From: DASZIT01 sp052143315
GTDB lineage: Bacteria; Actinomycetota; Acidimicrobiia; Acidimicrobiales; RAAP-2
Reading direction: 5' to 3'
Assembly (NCBI GenBank): GCA_052143315.1
Contig: JBKQTE010000097.1
Coordinates: 1-64,000, forward strand
Length of the DNA: 64,000 nt
Under the pieces are notes generated by a model that saw only the letters and a program-made list of their open reading frames with translations, did no database searches and was not told where the DNA came from. Positions 41,710 through 50,800 of this stretch are shown one piece after another (the first letter of the stretch is position 1; each line of letters opens with the position of its first letter). The position numbers and the translations under genes are program-made.

Positions 41710-42687
41710 ATGGAACTCGGTAGTAAGGCGGCAACGAAGCACGGCACCGCCAGCCGGCGCTCCGCGTCCGCATACACCGGAGGCCACGGTGTCATCGGTC
41801 AAGAGGAGTTTGCGGCCCTGGGCAACACCTCGGTGTGCCAGCTGGCCGTAGGCCGCACCGCGGTGGGCGGTCCGGCCGTCGACCTGCTGACGGACCTTCC
41901 CACCGCCACCACCTGGACCCGACCCACCAGGGAAGCCGGGAAGGACCACGTCGGCGTCAACCGCTCGCCCCGACCGAACGATCGAGCCGCTCCGGTCCCC
42001 GGCGAGCCGCTCGAGCGGTACCTCGAGCGGAGACTACGGCAGGCCACGGTCCTCGTTCTGCCAAACCGCACGACCTCATTTCGGATCTCGAAACGCATCG
42101 TCGATCTGGTCGGAGCGATCGTGCTCTTGGTCCTGACCGCCCCGATCATGCTCGTGCTGGCGGCTCTGATCCGCCTCGACTCGAAAGGTCCGGCACTGTT
42201 TCGACAGACCCGAGTGACCCGGGGCGGGCGCACCTTCTGCTTCTACAAGTTCCGGACGATGCACGTAGACGCCCGCCAACGGTTCCCCGATCTCTACAAC
42301 TACGACTTCAGCGACGGCGACTTCGACTCGGCGTACTACAAGCTCGCCGACGATCCTCGGAACACACGGGTGGGCCGGTGGCTCCGGCGCACCACCCTCG
42401 ACGAGCTCCCCAATCTCTTGAACGTGCTGAAAGGTGACCTCAGCCTGGTCGGCCCGCGACCGGAGCTGCCTGAGCTGGTGCGCTACTACCAGCCCGAGAA
42501 CCTCGCCTGCCTCTTCACCAAGGCGGGGCTGACGGGATTGGCGCAGGTGGCGGGCCGCAGCTTGCTGACGGTGCGCGAGCGCCTCACGCTGGACACGCGG
42601 TACGTGGCGAACCAGACGTTCCTGCTCGACCTCCGAATCCTCGCCCGCACCGTGGTGGTGGTCCTCAGTGGACGCGGGGCGTTCTGA
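41710..42687 (+). CDS. Polyprenyl-phosphate sugar-1-phosphate transferase (initiating glycosyltransferase)
   Basis: 325 aa. It begins polysaccharide assembly by moving a sugar phosphate onto the lipid carrier at the inner face of the membrane. Residues ~1-115 are an unconserved lead. Residue ~120 onward has KRIVDLVGAIVLLVLTAPIM (membrane anchor), then the signature blocks LFRQTRVTRGG, FYKFRTM, ADDPRNTRVGRWLRRTTLDELPNLLNVLKGD and LVGPRPE. Only the C-terminal catalytic membrane-hairpin type is present (WcaJ/WbaP core without the four-TM N-part). It is the first gene of a 17.6-kb plus-strand operon. Its TGA overlaps the next ATG. Confidence 0.92.
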   Translation: MELGSKAATKHGTASRRSASAYTGGHGVIGQEEFAALGNTSVCQLAVGRTAVGGPAVDLLTDLPTATTWTRPTREAGKDHVGVNRSPRPNDRAAPVPGEPLERYLERRLRQATVLVLPNRTTSFRISKRIVDLVGAIVLLVLTAPIMLVLAALIRLDSKGPALFRQTRVTRGGRTFCFYKFRTMHVDARQRFPDLYNYDFSDGDFDSAYYKLADDPRNTRVGRWLRRTTLDELPNLLNVLKGDLSLVGPRPELPELVRYYQPENLACLFTKAGLTGLAQVAGRSLLTVRERLTLDTRYVANQTFLLDLRILARTVVVVLSGRGAF

Positions 42688-43670
42688 TGATCGAGGACGT
42701 GCCCGCCCATGAGCCTGGGCCCGCGGTGATCGACATCTCGGTCGTGATCGTCAGCTACCACTGCCGCGACCAGGTGTTGGCCTGCGTCGACAGCCTGGCC
42801 AACTCCCGCCGGGCCCGGCGGATCGAGGTGATCGTGGTCGACAACGGGTCGACCGACGGCACCATCGAGATGCTCCAGGCCCGAGCTCCCGAGGTGAGGC
42901 TGGTCCCGATGGGCACCAACGCGGGCTTCTCGAAGGCCAACAACGTCGGTATCGGGCGGGCGCTGGGTCGCTACGTCCTCGTCCTGAACCCGGACACGAT
43001 CGTCGAAACGGGCGCCATCGACCTCCTTGCCGACTGGCTCGACGATCATCCGGAAGTGGGGGTGGCGGCTCCCCAGCTACTCAACCCGAACGGGACCGAC
43101 CAGCGAACGGCCCGTTCGTTCCCGACCCCGGCGGCAGCCATCTTTGGACGCCGATCACCGATGACCCGCTGGTTTCCGCAGAACCGCTGGTCCAGCCGGT
43201 TCCTAGCCGGGTGCGGCCACCCCGGCAGCGAGCCATTTCGAGTGGATTGGGTTTCGGGCGCGGCGATGATGGCGCCCGCCTCGGTGATCGCCCGGACCGG
43301 CGCCTTCGACGAAGCGTTCTTCCTCTTCTGGGAGGACGCCGATTGGTGCAAGCGAGTTGCCGATGCCGGGTTCGAGGTGTGGTGCATCCCGCAATCCCGA
43401 GTGATCCACGACGAGGGGGGAACCCGCAACCACGGCTGGTCACCCCGCGTGGTCACCCACTTCCACCGCGGCGCCTACCTCTACTGGCGCAAGCACCATG
43501 CGCCCCAGCGCTGGAACCCCGCCCGCTGGGGGGCCGCCGCCGCTCTCGGTGGACGCGCCCTGGCTGTGATGGCCAGGGAGCAGATCCACGCCAGACGTGG
43601 TGGTGGCGGCGGCCGCCTACCGATCGTCTCCCCCCGCTCTCCCGCCCCGACCCCCCAATCAAGTAGGTGA
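42687..43670 (+). CDS. Glycosyltransferase family 2 (rhamnosyltransferase-like)
   Basis: 327 aa with a GT-A fold. It reads DISVVIVSYHCRDQVLACVDSL, VDNGSTDGT, NAGFSKANNVG and LNPDT (the DXD-equivalent), and later WVSGAAMMAP and FLFWEDADWCKRV. This is the WbbL-like arrangement seen in rhamnosyl- and related transferases of cell-surface polymers. No C-terminal membrane helices are seen. The start ATG overlaps the previous stop by one base, so translation is coupled. It would add a sugar to the lipid-linked repeat. The sugar is not readable. Confidence 0.9.
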   Translation: MIEDVPAHEPGPAVIDISVVIVSYHCRDQVLACVDSLANSRRARRIEVIVVDNGSTDGTIEMLQARAPEVRLVPMGTNAGFSKANNVGIGRALGRYVLVLNPDTIVETGAIDLLADWLDDHPEVGVAAPQLLNPNGTDQRTARSFPTPAAAIFGRRSPMTRWFPQNRWSSRFLAGCGHPGSEPFRVDWVSGAAMMAPASVIARTGAFDEAFFLFWEDADWCKRVADAGFEVWCIPQSRVIHDEGGTRNHGWSPRVVTHFHRGAYLYWRKHHAPQRWNPARWGAAAALGGRALAVMAREQIHARRGGGGGRLPIVSPRSPAPTPQSSR

Positions 43671-43674
43671 GGTT

Positions 43675-45294
43675 GTGACTTTCAAACTGTTCATGAAGCG
43701 CTACTGGCGCATCCCACTGGTGGCGCTGCTGGCGGCCCTGCTCGCCTTCTGCGCTTCATTTGTGGAGAAGCCGGCCTACAAAGCCACCTCCCGGATGCTG
43801 GTGGTGGAAGGTTCAACGCCCTTGCTCAACAGCTCGGGCCAACCGACCAACGACCAGACCGGCGTCGACGGCGCCACCTCAGCACAGACGATCGTTGAGA
43901 CCCTGGGCGGTCTGGCATCGAGCCGCCAGGTCGCAACCATGGTGGTCGACAAGCTTGATCTGGACGCACCCCAGCCGCCGGTTCATGGCCCCGTCCACTG
44001 GCTCGAGTACGCGGCGGCGAGCACCTACGCTCACGTCAAGGCGTGGGTAAAGTCCGGTTTCTACAAGACGCCAGCTCCCCGCGAGAAGGCCATTCAGGGG
44101 GTCGAGGCAGCCATCACCGTCAACGACCTGGCGCCGACCGGTGGCCCCGACACCGGCCAAGCCGACTCGTACGTCCTCGAGCTCGACGCAACCGGGCAGA
44201 CCGCGGTTCAGGCCACGCAGATCGCCGACGCCGCGGCCGCCGATCTGGTCGTCGTGAGCCAGCAACAGTTCGAGAACGAATCGCAGTACTACGCCACGGC
44301 CCTCGCCGCTCAGCTCCGCAATGCCAACGCCACCTTGGCCTCGGACAATCAGGCCGTGAGCAACTACGAGGTTGCCCACAACGTCTCGTCGCTCGATCAA
44401 CAGCTCGTACAGAACGTGCAGGACTCGGGCACGTTCACCTCCCAGTTGGTCACCGCCCAGGCGGCCGTGGAGGGCGAGAAACAGACGGTGGCCTCGCTGC
44501 AGGCGACGCTGGCCGGCACTGACCCGACTGAAACCTCGGCCCAGAACATCACCACCGGACGATCGACCACTGCGGACGACTCCACCCAGGTCAGCCCCGT
44601 CTACCAGACCGTCCAGGAGCAGCTCAGTCAAGCCCAGGCGACCCTGGCCAACGACACCGCCACGGCCTCGTCGCTGCAGAGCCAGCTCCAAGCCAACCCT
44701 TCGAGCGCCCTCACCCAGGCTCAAGCCGGGCTGCTGGACCTCGAACAGCAGGTGACCGCCGACCAGAACGCGGTGCAGAGCCTGTCGAGCTCACTGCAGC
44801 AGGCCGATGCGAACGTGCAGATCTCGCCCGTCGACCTGACCCGGCTCGGTGCCGCCGACCTACCGACCTATCCGTTCTCGCCGAAGCGCTACCTCTACCT
44901 GTTGCTGGGCGTGCTTCTCGGCGCCCTGGCCGGTTGCTGGCTGACCTATCTGGCCCGCCGGCGGGTCGCCCCGGTCGATCCCGACGGGAGATCCGAGCAG
45001 TTCACGGCGAGCACGGTAGCGCTCGATCTTCGCCGGACCGCCAGTCCGAGCCGCGAGCCCGTGTCGGTGGGTGCCCACGCCGGCACCAACGCCAACAACG
45101 GCCACAACGGGAGGAACGGCAACAGGGAAGACAGCCGAGATGGGAGCAGCGAAGAGCACGGAGAAGACGACAACGCCGGTGGCTCGGATGGCGGATCGAA
45201 TGGTCGCTCCGAGGGCCGGGCCCAGACGCCCGATGGCCCGGGAAGCGCGGACGCTGACCATCCCGATGCCCCGAGGGAGTCCACGCCCTCGTGA
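43675..45294 (+). CDS. Polysaccharide chain-length determinant (Wzz/CapA-type), no kinase domain
   Basis: 539 aa. An N-terminal TM (IPLVALLAALLAFCASFV) is followed by the Wzz block YKATSRMLVVEGS. A long extracytoplasmic, Gln/Ala-rich coiled-coil region covers ~200-390. The proline-rich C-terminal TM is PTYPFSPKRYLYLLLGVLLGALAGCWLTYL. A ~110-aa cytosolic tail rich in Asn, Gly, Asp and Ser ends the protein. No Walker motifs are present, so it is not a BY-kinase. I chose the GTG at 43675, preceded by AGGTGAGG. The upstream in-frame Met at 43597 would overlap the previous gene by 74 bp. The stop overlaps the flippase GTG by 4 bp. Confidence 0.85.
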   Translation: MTFKLFMKRYWRIPLVALLAALLAFCASFVEKPAYKATSRMLVVEGSTPLLNSSGQPTNDQTGVDGATSAQTIVETLGGLASSRQVATMVVDKLDLDAPQPPVHGPVHWLEYAAASTYAHVKAWVKSGFYKTPAPREKAIQGVEAAITVNDLAPTGGPDTGQADSYVLELDATGQTAVQATQIADAAAADLVVVSQQQFENESQYYATALAAQLRNANATLASDNQAVSNYEVAHNVSSLDQQLVQNVQDSGTFTSQLVTAQAAVEGEKQTVASLQATLAGTDPTETSAQNITTGRSTTADDSTQVSPVYQTVQEQLSQAQATLANDTATASSLQSQLQANPSSALTQAQAGLLDLEQQVTADQNAVQSLSSSLQQADANVQISPVDLTRLGAADLPTYPFSPKRYLYLLLGVLLGALAGCWLTYLARRRVAPVDPDGRSEQFTASTVALDLRRTASPSREPVSVGAHAGTNANNGHNGRNGNREDSRDGSSEEHGEDDNAGGSDGGSNGRSEGRAQTPDGPGSADADHPDAPRESTPS

Positions 45295-46859
45295 TCGACC
45301 TCACTCGCGACTCCGCCGAGGTGCGCCGGAGCGTGGTCGTCAGTGCCACCACACAGGGTGCTGCAAGGTTCCTCAACCTGGCGCTGAACGTGGCAAGCAC
45401 GCTCATCATCATCCGGTACCTGTCGCCGTCCTCGTACGGCAACTACGTGCTGGTGCTGACCGTGTCGATGCTGATGGGACTCATGGCGGACTTCGGCCTG
45501 TCGAAGCTCGCCACGCGTGAGGTCTCCCGGGATCTGAACAGCGAGGACGAGGTCCTCGGCACCATCTTGCTTGCTCGCCTCTGCTTGGCGGTGGTGTGCA
45601 TCGGGCTTCTCCAGCTCGTGCTCTTCGGACTCGGGGTCTCCGCCACACTGCACGAAGCCGGTCTCATCGCCTCATTGCTCTACCTCGGCAATGCCTTGAT
45701 GGTGTCGACGGTGGCGTTCTACGTCCGCATCAAGCAGCAGTACGAGGCCGCTATCCAGGTGTTCATGGAGGTGTTCGAGACGGGCTACCTCATCGTGCTT
45801 GTCGTCCGGCGAGCGTCGCTCGCCTGGCTGTTCATCCCCCCGACCGTCGCCACGCTCCTCGGGGGGGTGGTGGCGGTCCTCCTGGTGCGGCGACGGTTCG
45901 GCGTCCGATTCCGCTTGGCCGTCTCCCGAATCCCCTCTCTCCTGAGAGAGGCCCTGCCCCTGGGTCCGGCGTTGATGATCAGCGTCTGCTATCTCAAGCT
46001 CGACGCCCTGATGCTCGTCGTACTGCGCACGCCGCGCGAGGTCGGGCTCTACGGCTCCGCCTACCAGCCGATCGAGTACGTCTTTCTGGCGTCCGCAGTC
46101 GTGATCAACGTGGTGTTCCCGTTGGTGGCCGCCGCCTACGCCGTCGGGGATCGCGAACGCTTCTCTCAACTGTACCGCCGGGGCGCCGAGACCTTGGTGG
46201 CGGCGATGGTGACGGTGCCGGTGATGCTGTCCCTGATCGCCGTGCCACTCGTCGACCGGGTCTACGGTTCGGCGTACCGAGGTGCAGCCCGCCCGCTGCA
46301 ACTGCTGGCTGTCGCCTTGGTGCTCATGACCCTCAGCGCGTGGCAGGCATTCGTCTTGCTGGGAGGGGGCCAGCAGAGGATCACGCTCATCTACGACCTC
46401 GGGGCGCTCGTCGTGGCGGCGGTCGGGTGCCTGATCCTGATCAGAGCCTATGGAATGGACGGTGCGGCGTTGGCCACGTTGTGCACTGCCGTGTTCGTCC
46501 TCATCTGTTCGACGGTAGCCGTCCGCCGGCACTTCAAGGTCCGCCTGGCGATTGCGCCGATCACCCGCATTCTGGCGGCGGCCGCCGCGCTCTGGGTGAC
46601 GCTTTGGATCGTTCGGCGTGCCGGCGCACCGTGGCCGGTGCTGATTCCCACCACCCTGGCGGCCTACCCCGCCTGGCTGTTGGCATTTCGGGTGATGCGT
46701 CCATCGACACTCTGGTCGTGGAGACACACGGTGGCGGGGACGCACGGTGGCGCCGGTGCGGTCCCCGACCTGAACGAGCAGCCGGGCAGGGACGCGAATC
46801 GTCTCCGTCCGCTTGCTCTCGAGGCCGACCCCACGACCGTGCTCGGGACGGAGGCTTGA
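45291..46859 (+). CDS. Polysaccharide flippase (Wzx, MOP superfamily)
   Basis: 522 aa with 12-14 predicted membrane segments. The family-like opening is TTQGAARFLNLALNVASTLIIIRYLSPSSYGNYVLVLTVSM in spaced blocks, followed by FGLSKLATREVSRD. Later SVCYLKLDALMLVVLRTP resembles the RodA/MurJ-like TM7 region of oligosaccharide flippases. It would turn the finished lipid-linked repeat to the outer face. GTG start inside the GTGA overlap with the chain-length gene. The C-terminus has a ~50-aa soluble tail. It works between the glycosyltransferases and the Wzy polymerase of this operon. Confidence 0.88.
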   Translation: MIDLTRDSAEVRRSVVVSATTQGAARFLNLALNVASTLIIIRYLSPSSYGNYVLVLTVSMLMGLMADFGLSKLATREVSRDLNSEDEVLGTILLARLCLAVVCIGLLQLVLFGLGVSATLHEAGLIASLLYLGNALMVSTVAFYVRIKQQYEAAIQVFMEVFETGYLIVLVVRRASLAWLFIPPTVATLLGGVVAVLLVRRRFGVRFRLAVSRIPSLLREALPLGPALMISVCYLKLDALMLVVLRTPREVGLYGSAYQPIEYVFLASAVVINVVFPLVAAAYAVGDRERFSQLYRRGAETLVAAMVTVPVMLSLIAVPLVDRVYGSAYRGAARPLQLLAVALVLMTLSAWQAFVLLGGGQQRITLIYDLGALVVAAVGCLILIRAYGMDGAALATLCTAVFVLICSTVAVRRHFKVRLAIAPITRILAAAAALWVTLWIVRRAGAPWPVLIPTTLAAYPAWLLAFRVMRPSTLWSWRHTVAGTHGGAGAVPDLNEQPGRDANRLRPLALEADPTTVLGTEA

Positions 46860-46861
46860 CC

Positions 46862-47851
46862 ATGAGCGGCCAACCTTCGATCTCGGTGATCCTGCCGACC
46901 TACAACCGTTGCGAAGTCGTCGAGCGGACCCTCGAGCACCTGGTGGCTCAGGACTACCCGGCGGAGTTGATCGAGATCCTGGTGTGCGACAACTCGTCCG
47001 ACGACACGCCGGCAATGGTCGAGCGGGTGGCCGCCCAGGTGGCCCCGACCGTCCGACTGGTGGCGAGCGACCAGCGCCTGCCCGCCGTCAAGCGGAACCA
47101 CGGGCTGGCCTTGGCCGACGGCGAGCTCGTTCTCTTCATGAACGACGACGTCTGGCTCCGACCTGATGCTCTCGCCGTCCACGCTGCCACCCACATCGCC
47201 CACGATGGTCCGGTGGCGGTGCTCGGGCACGTGGACCAGTCGGTGCGGATGCCGCCGAGCGCGTTCATCGAATGGTACCGGCCCTTCGCCTACGATCGCA
47301 TAGCCGGGTCGCGGGGCGGGTCGGTCCCGTATCACTACTTCTGGTCGATCAACCTCTCCTTGCCGCGTCAGGTGATGCTCGACCGCCAGCTCGTGTTCCA
47401 CGAGGACTGGGCCAACATCGGCCACGAGGACGTCGAGCTCGGCTACCGCTGGAGCCGGGCCGGCTACCCGATCGTCTACCAACCCGACGCCTGGGGCGAG
47501 CACTACCATCCCCATGACCTGGACAGCGCCTGTCGTCTGCAGTACAGCGTGGGTCGCGGACTGCGCGATCTGCGGGTGCTGATCCCCGAGCCCGACCTCC
47601 TCGAGCGCTACGGGGCGTTCAGCTTCGCCAACAGCCGCCGAGCGGTGGCGCGGGGTCTGGCCCGCAAGGCACTCTTCAACCGTTGGACGGTTCCGCCCCT
47701 CCAGGACCGGCTGGGCCGCCTCGACCGCAACAATCGGTTGGCCACGTGGAGCTACTGGAAGATCCTGCTCCACCACACCGACCGCGGCTTGCGCGATCAG
47801 CCGCCTCGCCGGCCGCTGCCGGTGCCGACCGTACCCGATCGCGCGGCATGA
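46862..47851 (+). CDS. Glycosyltransferase family 2
   Basis: 329 aa. The GT-A motifs are ISVILPTYNRCEVVERTLEHL, VCDNSSDDTP, LPAVKRNHGLALADGELVLFMNDD (the NDD is the metal-binding DXD equivalent) and the acceptor-side WANIGHEDVELGYRW. It is soluble and peripheral. The start ATG at 46862 follows the flippase stop by 2 bases. A much longer in-frame reading from 45596 runs through the flippase gene in another frame and is an artefact. The ATGA overlap with the polymerase gene at 47848 indicates coupling. Donor and acceptor sugars are unknown. Confidence 0.9.
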   Translation: MSGQPSISVILPTYNRCEVVERTLEHLVAQDYPAELIEILVCDNSSDDTPAMVERVAAQVAPTVRLVASDQRLPAVKRNHGLALADGELVLFMNDDVWLRPDALAVHAATHIAHDGPVAVLGHVDQSVRMPPSAFIEWYRPFAYDRIAGSRGGSVPYHYFWSINLSLPRQVMLDRQLVFHEDWANIGHEDVELGYRWSRAGYPIVYQPDAWGEHYHPHDLDSACRLQYSVGRGLRDLRVLIPEPDLLERYGAFSFANSRRAVARGLARKALFNRWTVPPLQDRLGRLDRNNRLATWSYWKILLHHTDRGLRDQPPRRPLPVPTVPDRAA

Positions 47852-50800
47852 CCCTGGTCAAGCCCACTGGCGCGCCACCGAGCGCTGGCGGCACGCCACC
47901 CCGTCGCGGGTCGGAATGGGTTGGCATCGTCGTCGCCCTGGGGCTGGTGACGCTGTCCGTGCTGGGGCTGAGCCAGTTCGGCAGCAAGGCCGTCTACATA
48001 ACGGTCGGCGTCGCCGCCGCCGTGTGGGTGCTCTGGTCGATCCGCGATCTCATCGGACCGCCGATCGCCGACGCAGTCCGGCGGCTGAGCCCAACGCCGA
48101 CCGGCGTCCCCGCTCTCGGCAAAGTGCGAACCTCCGTGGGCGCAGCCGTGGCGGCGCTGGCCGCCGGGACGTTGGCGTTTGCCGTTGCCGGCGCCGGCAC
48201 CAAGGTCATGTACGCCCTGGTCGCCCTGGTCGGGCTGACGGCCGGGGCCTGGCTGCTGTGGCCGGCGATCCTGCTCCTGTTCAACACGCCGGCCGACGGA
48301 CAAGGCCTCCACGAAGACCACCTCGACGAGCTGGCCGCGTCTGAGCAGCGCTCCCGCACCAGGGAGCACGAGTGGACGGCGATCGGACTCGGGCTCGAGC
48401 CGGGCCCGAAGCCGCAAGCCGGACGAACAGCGCGGGCGGTGGGGATGCTCCTCGCCGTCGTGGCCGCCGGGATGTTGGCCTTCTTCTCCGCCACCATGGG
48501 CTCAAAAGCGCTGCTTGCCCTGGTCGGTGGTGTGATCGTCGTCGGTTGCCTGCTGCGGGCTCGCGACAAGACGTTGTTCACGGTGTTCGGGTTGGGCTGT
48601 TCGTTGGCCTTCCTGGTACACAAGTCGTTCGGTCCTCTCAACGACACGATCGCCAGCGGGGCGCCATCCGTCTACATCACCTCGTTCGACGCCATGCTCC
48701 TCCTCCTCTACGCCCTTTGGGTGACGGAGGGTACGTTCGTCGCCGACGTCCGCGCCGCGCTCCACCGACGCATCCTCTGGATTCCACTGATCGGCGCCCT
48801 GCTGATGCTGCCGAGCCTGCTCGCCGGTGGGGCCAGTGTCCGCCTCGGTCTGTCCGAGCTGGTGCGCATGAGCTGGATGTACCTCCTGTTCTTCTACGTC
48901 GCCGTACGGGTGCGGAGCCGGACCATGGTGTGGGCGATTCTCGCCGGGTTGGGGGCATTCGCGATCGTCGAGATCGTGGTGGTGATCCTGCAGTGGAAGA
49001 CCGGCGGGGTACTCGGTCTCTCGTTCCTCGGTGTGCCGACCCAGCTCAACCAGCGCATCACCGACACCAGCGAGCTGGGACGCCCGTTCGGAACGATCAT
49101 CCACCCGGACTTCATGGGAGCGGCGATGGGTTCGCTCGGCCTCCTGGCGTTCGCGTTGGGGTTGACCCTGCGTCGCTCGTTGACCAAGGTGGTGGCCCTC
49201 GCTTTCACCGTCGGCTGCATACTGTGCCTGTACCTGGCCCACACACGCGCCGCCCTCGTGGGCTTGGTCATCGTCCTGTTCGGAATGCTCGTGGTGGCGA
49301 TCGTCCACCGCCACCTCCAGTGGCGGACGATCGGACGAGTCGTACTGGCTCTGATGATCGCCAGTGCCATCTTCTTCCCGCAGCTCCAGGCGCGGTTCGC
49401 GGAGAACTTCGGCACCGGGCACTTCAGCGAGGAGGTCACCTCCCGCTACCAACTGAACGACGTCGCTGGCGAGATGTTCTTCGACCACCCGATCATCGGG
49501 GTAGGGCTCAACAACTTCCAGGGTGCGATGGGTCCCTACGAGGTCCATGGTGTCATCTTCATCGACAACCCTGTCCAGAACCTCTACCTGCTGTACCTGT
49601 CCGAGACCGGGATCATCGGCATGGCCGGCTTCTTGGTGGTCGGCATCTCCATGTACAACGTGGCGCTGCGCCTGGCGCGATCGCGTGACCGCCTCCTCGG
49701 CGGCGTGGGTCTCGGGGTGTCAGCAGCCATGGCCTTCCTGATGATCGAGGAGCTGCTCGGCTTCGCGCTCCGCGAGGACGTGCCCCTGTCTGTGTACTGG
49801 ATCTTCGCCGGCCTCTCCGTCGCCTGCTACCGAATGGCCGGCCTGGAGGGACAGCATCGACTCCGCATGGCCCGGCCCGGAGGTCGTCCGGACGGCGCCG
49901 ACCCCGGCCGGTACGGTGGCGGTCCTTCACGCCGCGGGACTGGGGTGCCCATCTACGCCCCAGGCGCGTCGCCCTCGGCGGCGGAGGACGACAAGGGCAA
50001 CGGGCGGGCGAACCGGGCTGTCGGATCGGATCATGCCCGGAGCGGGCCAGACCTGCCGGCGCGATACCGACCGGCCCTGAACCCCGGGGGATCGGGCCGG
50101 CCCCCGTGGGCGCGGCGCGGCCCCAGCCGCTGGTCCCCGGCTGGACACCGGCGAGTCAGGGGAGCGGTGCTGGCGTGGGTGCTGGTGCTGGGAACCATCC
50201 TCGCCGCCGAGGTGCCCGGTCTGTCCGGCGCCCAGGCGTCGAGCACGCCACCTGCCCCGACACCGGGGGCGCAGGAGCGGTCCGGAGCCTCGAGCTCGGT
50301 ACCCATCCCGCAGATGCGGGTCGTGTTCGCGGCCGACCGCAACACCGACCCCGGCGCCCCAGGTACCAGCGGGATCTTCGTGGCCAACGCCGACGGTACC
50401 GACCTGAAGCCCCTGATCGTGGCCGGCTCCACCAGCAACACGACCTACAACTGGCCAGAGTGGGCACTCGGCGGCACCAAGATCATCTTCACCGTACGGA
50501 ACGGTCCGCCGGTGAGCAGCGCTGATGCGCTCGGGACCTACGAGAACATCTGGGAGATGAACCCGGACGGGTCGGATCGGCGGCAGCTCACCAACTACAA
50601 ATTCCGGGCCGTGCAACCGAAGGTGTCGGCGGACGGGCAGTCGGTGATCTTTGCGGCCGAGAACCCACAGTTCCCGTTGGAAGCCATCTACAAGCTCAAC
50701 CTGTTGACCTTGCAGGCCACCAACCTTTCCCAGTTGACCCAGCCCAATGGTGCGGCTGACGCCGATCCGAGATGGACGCCGGACGGCAGCATCGTGATGG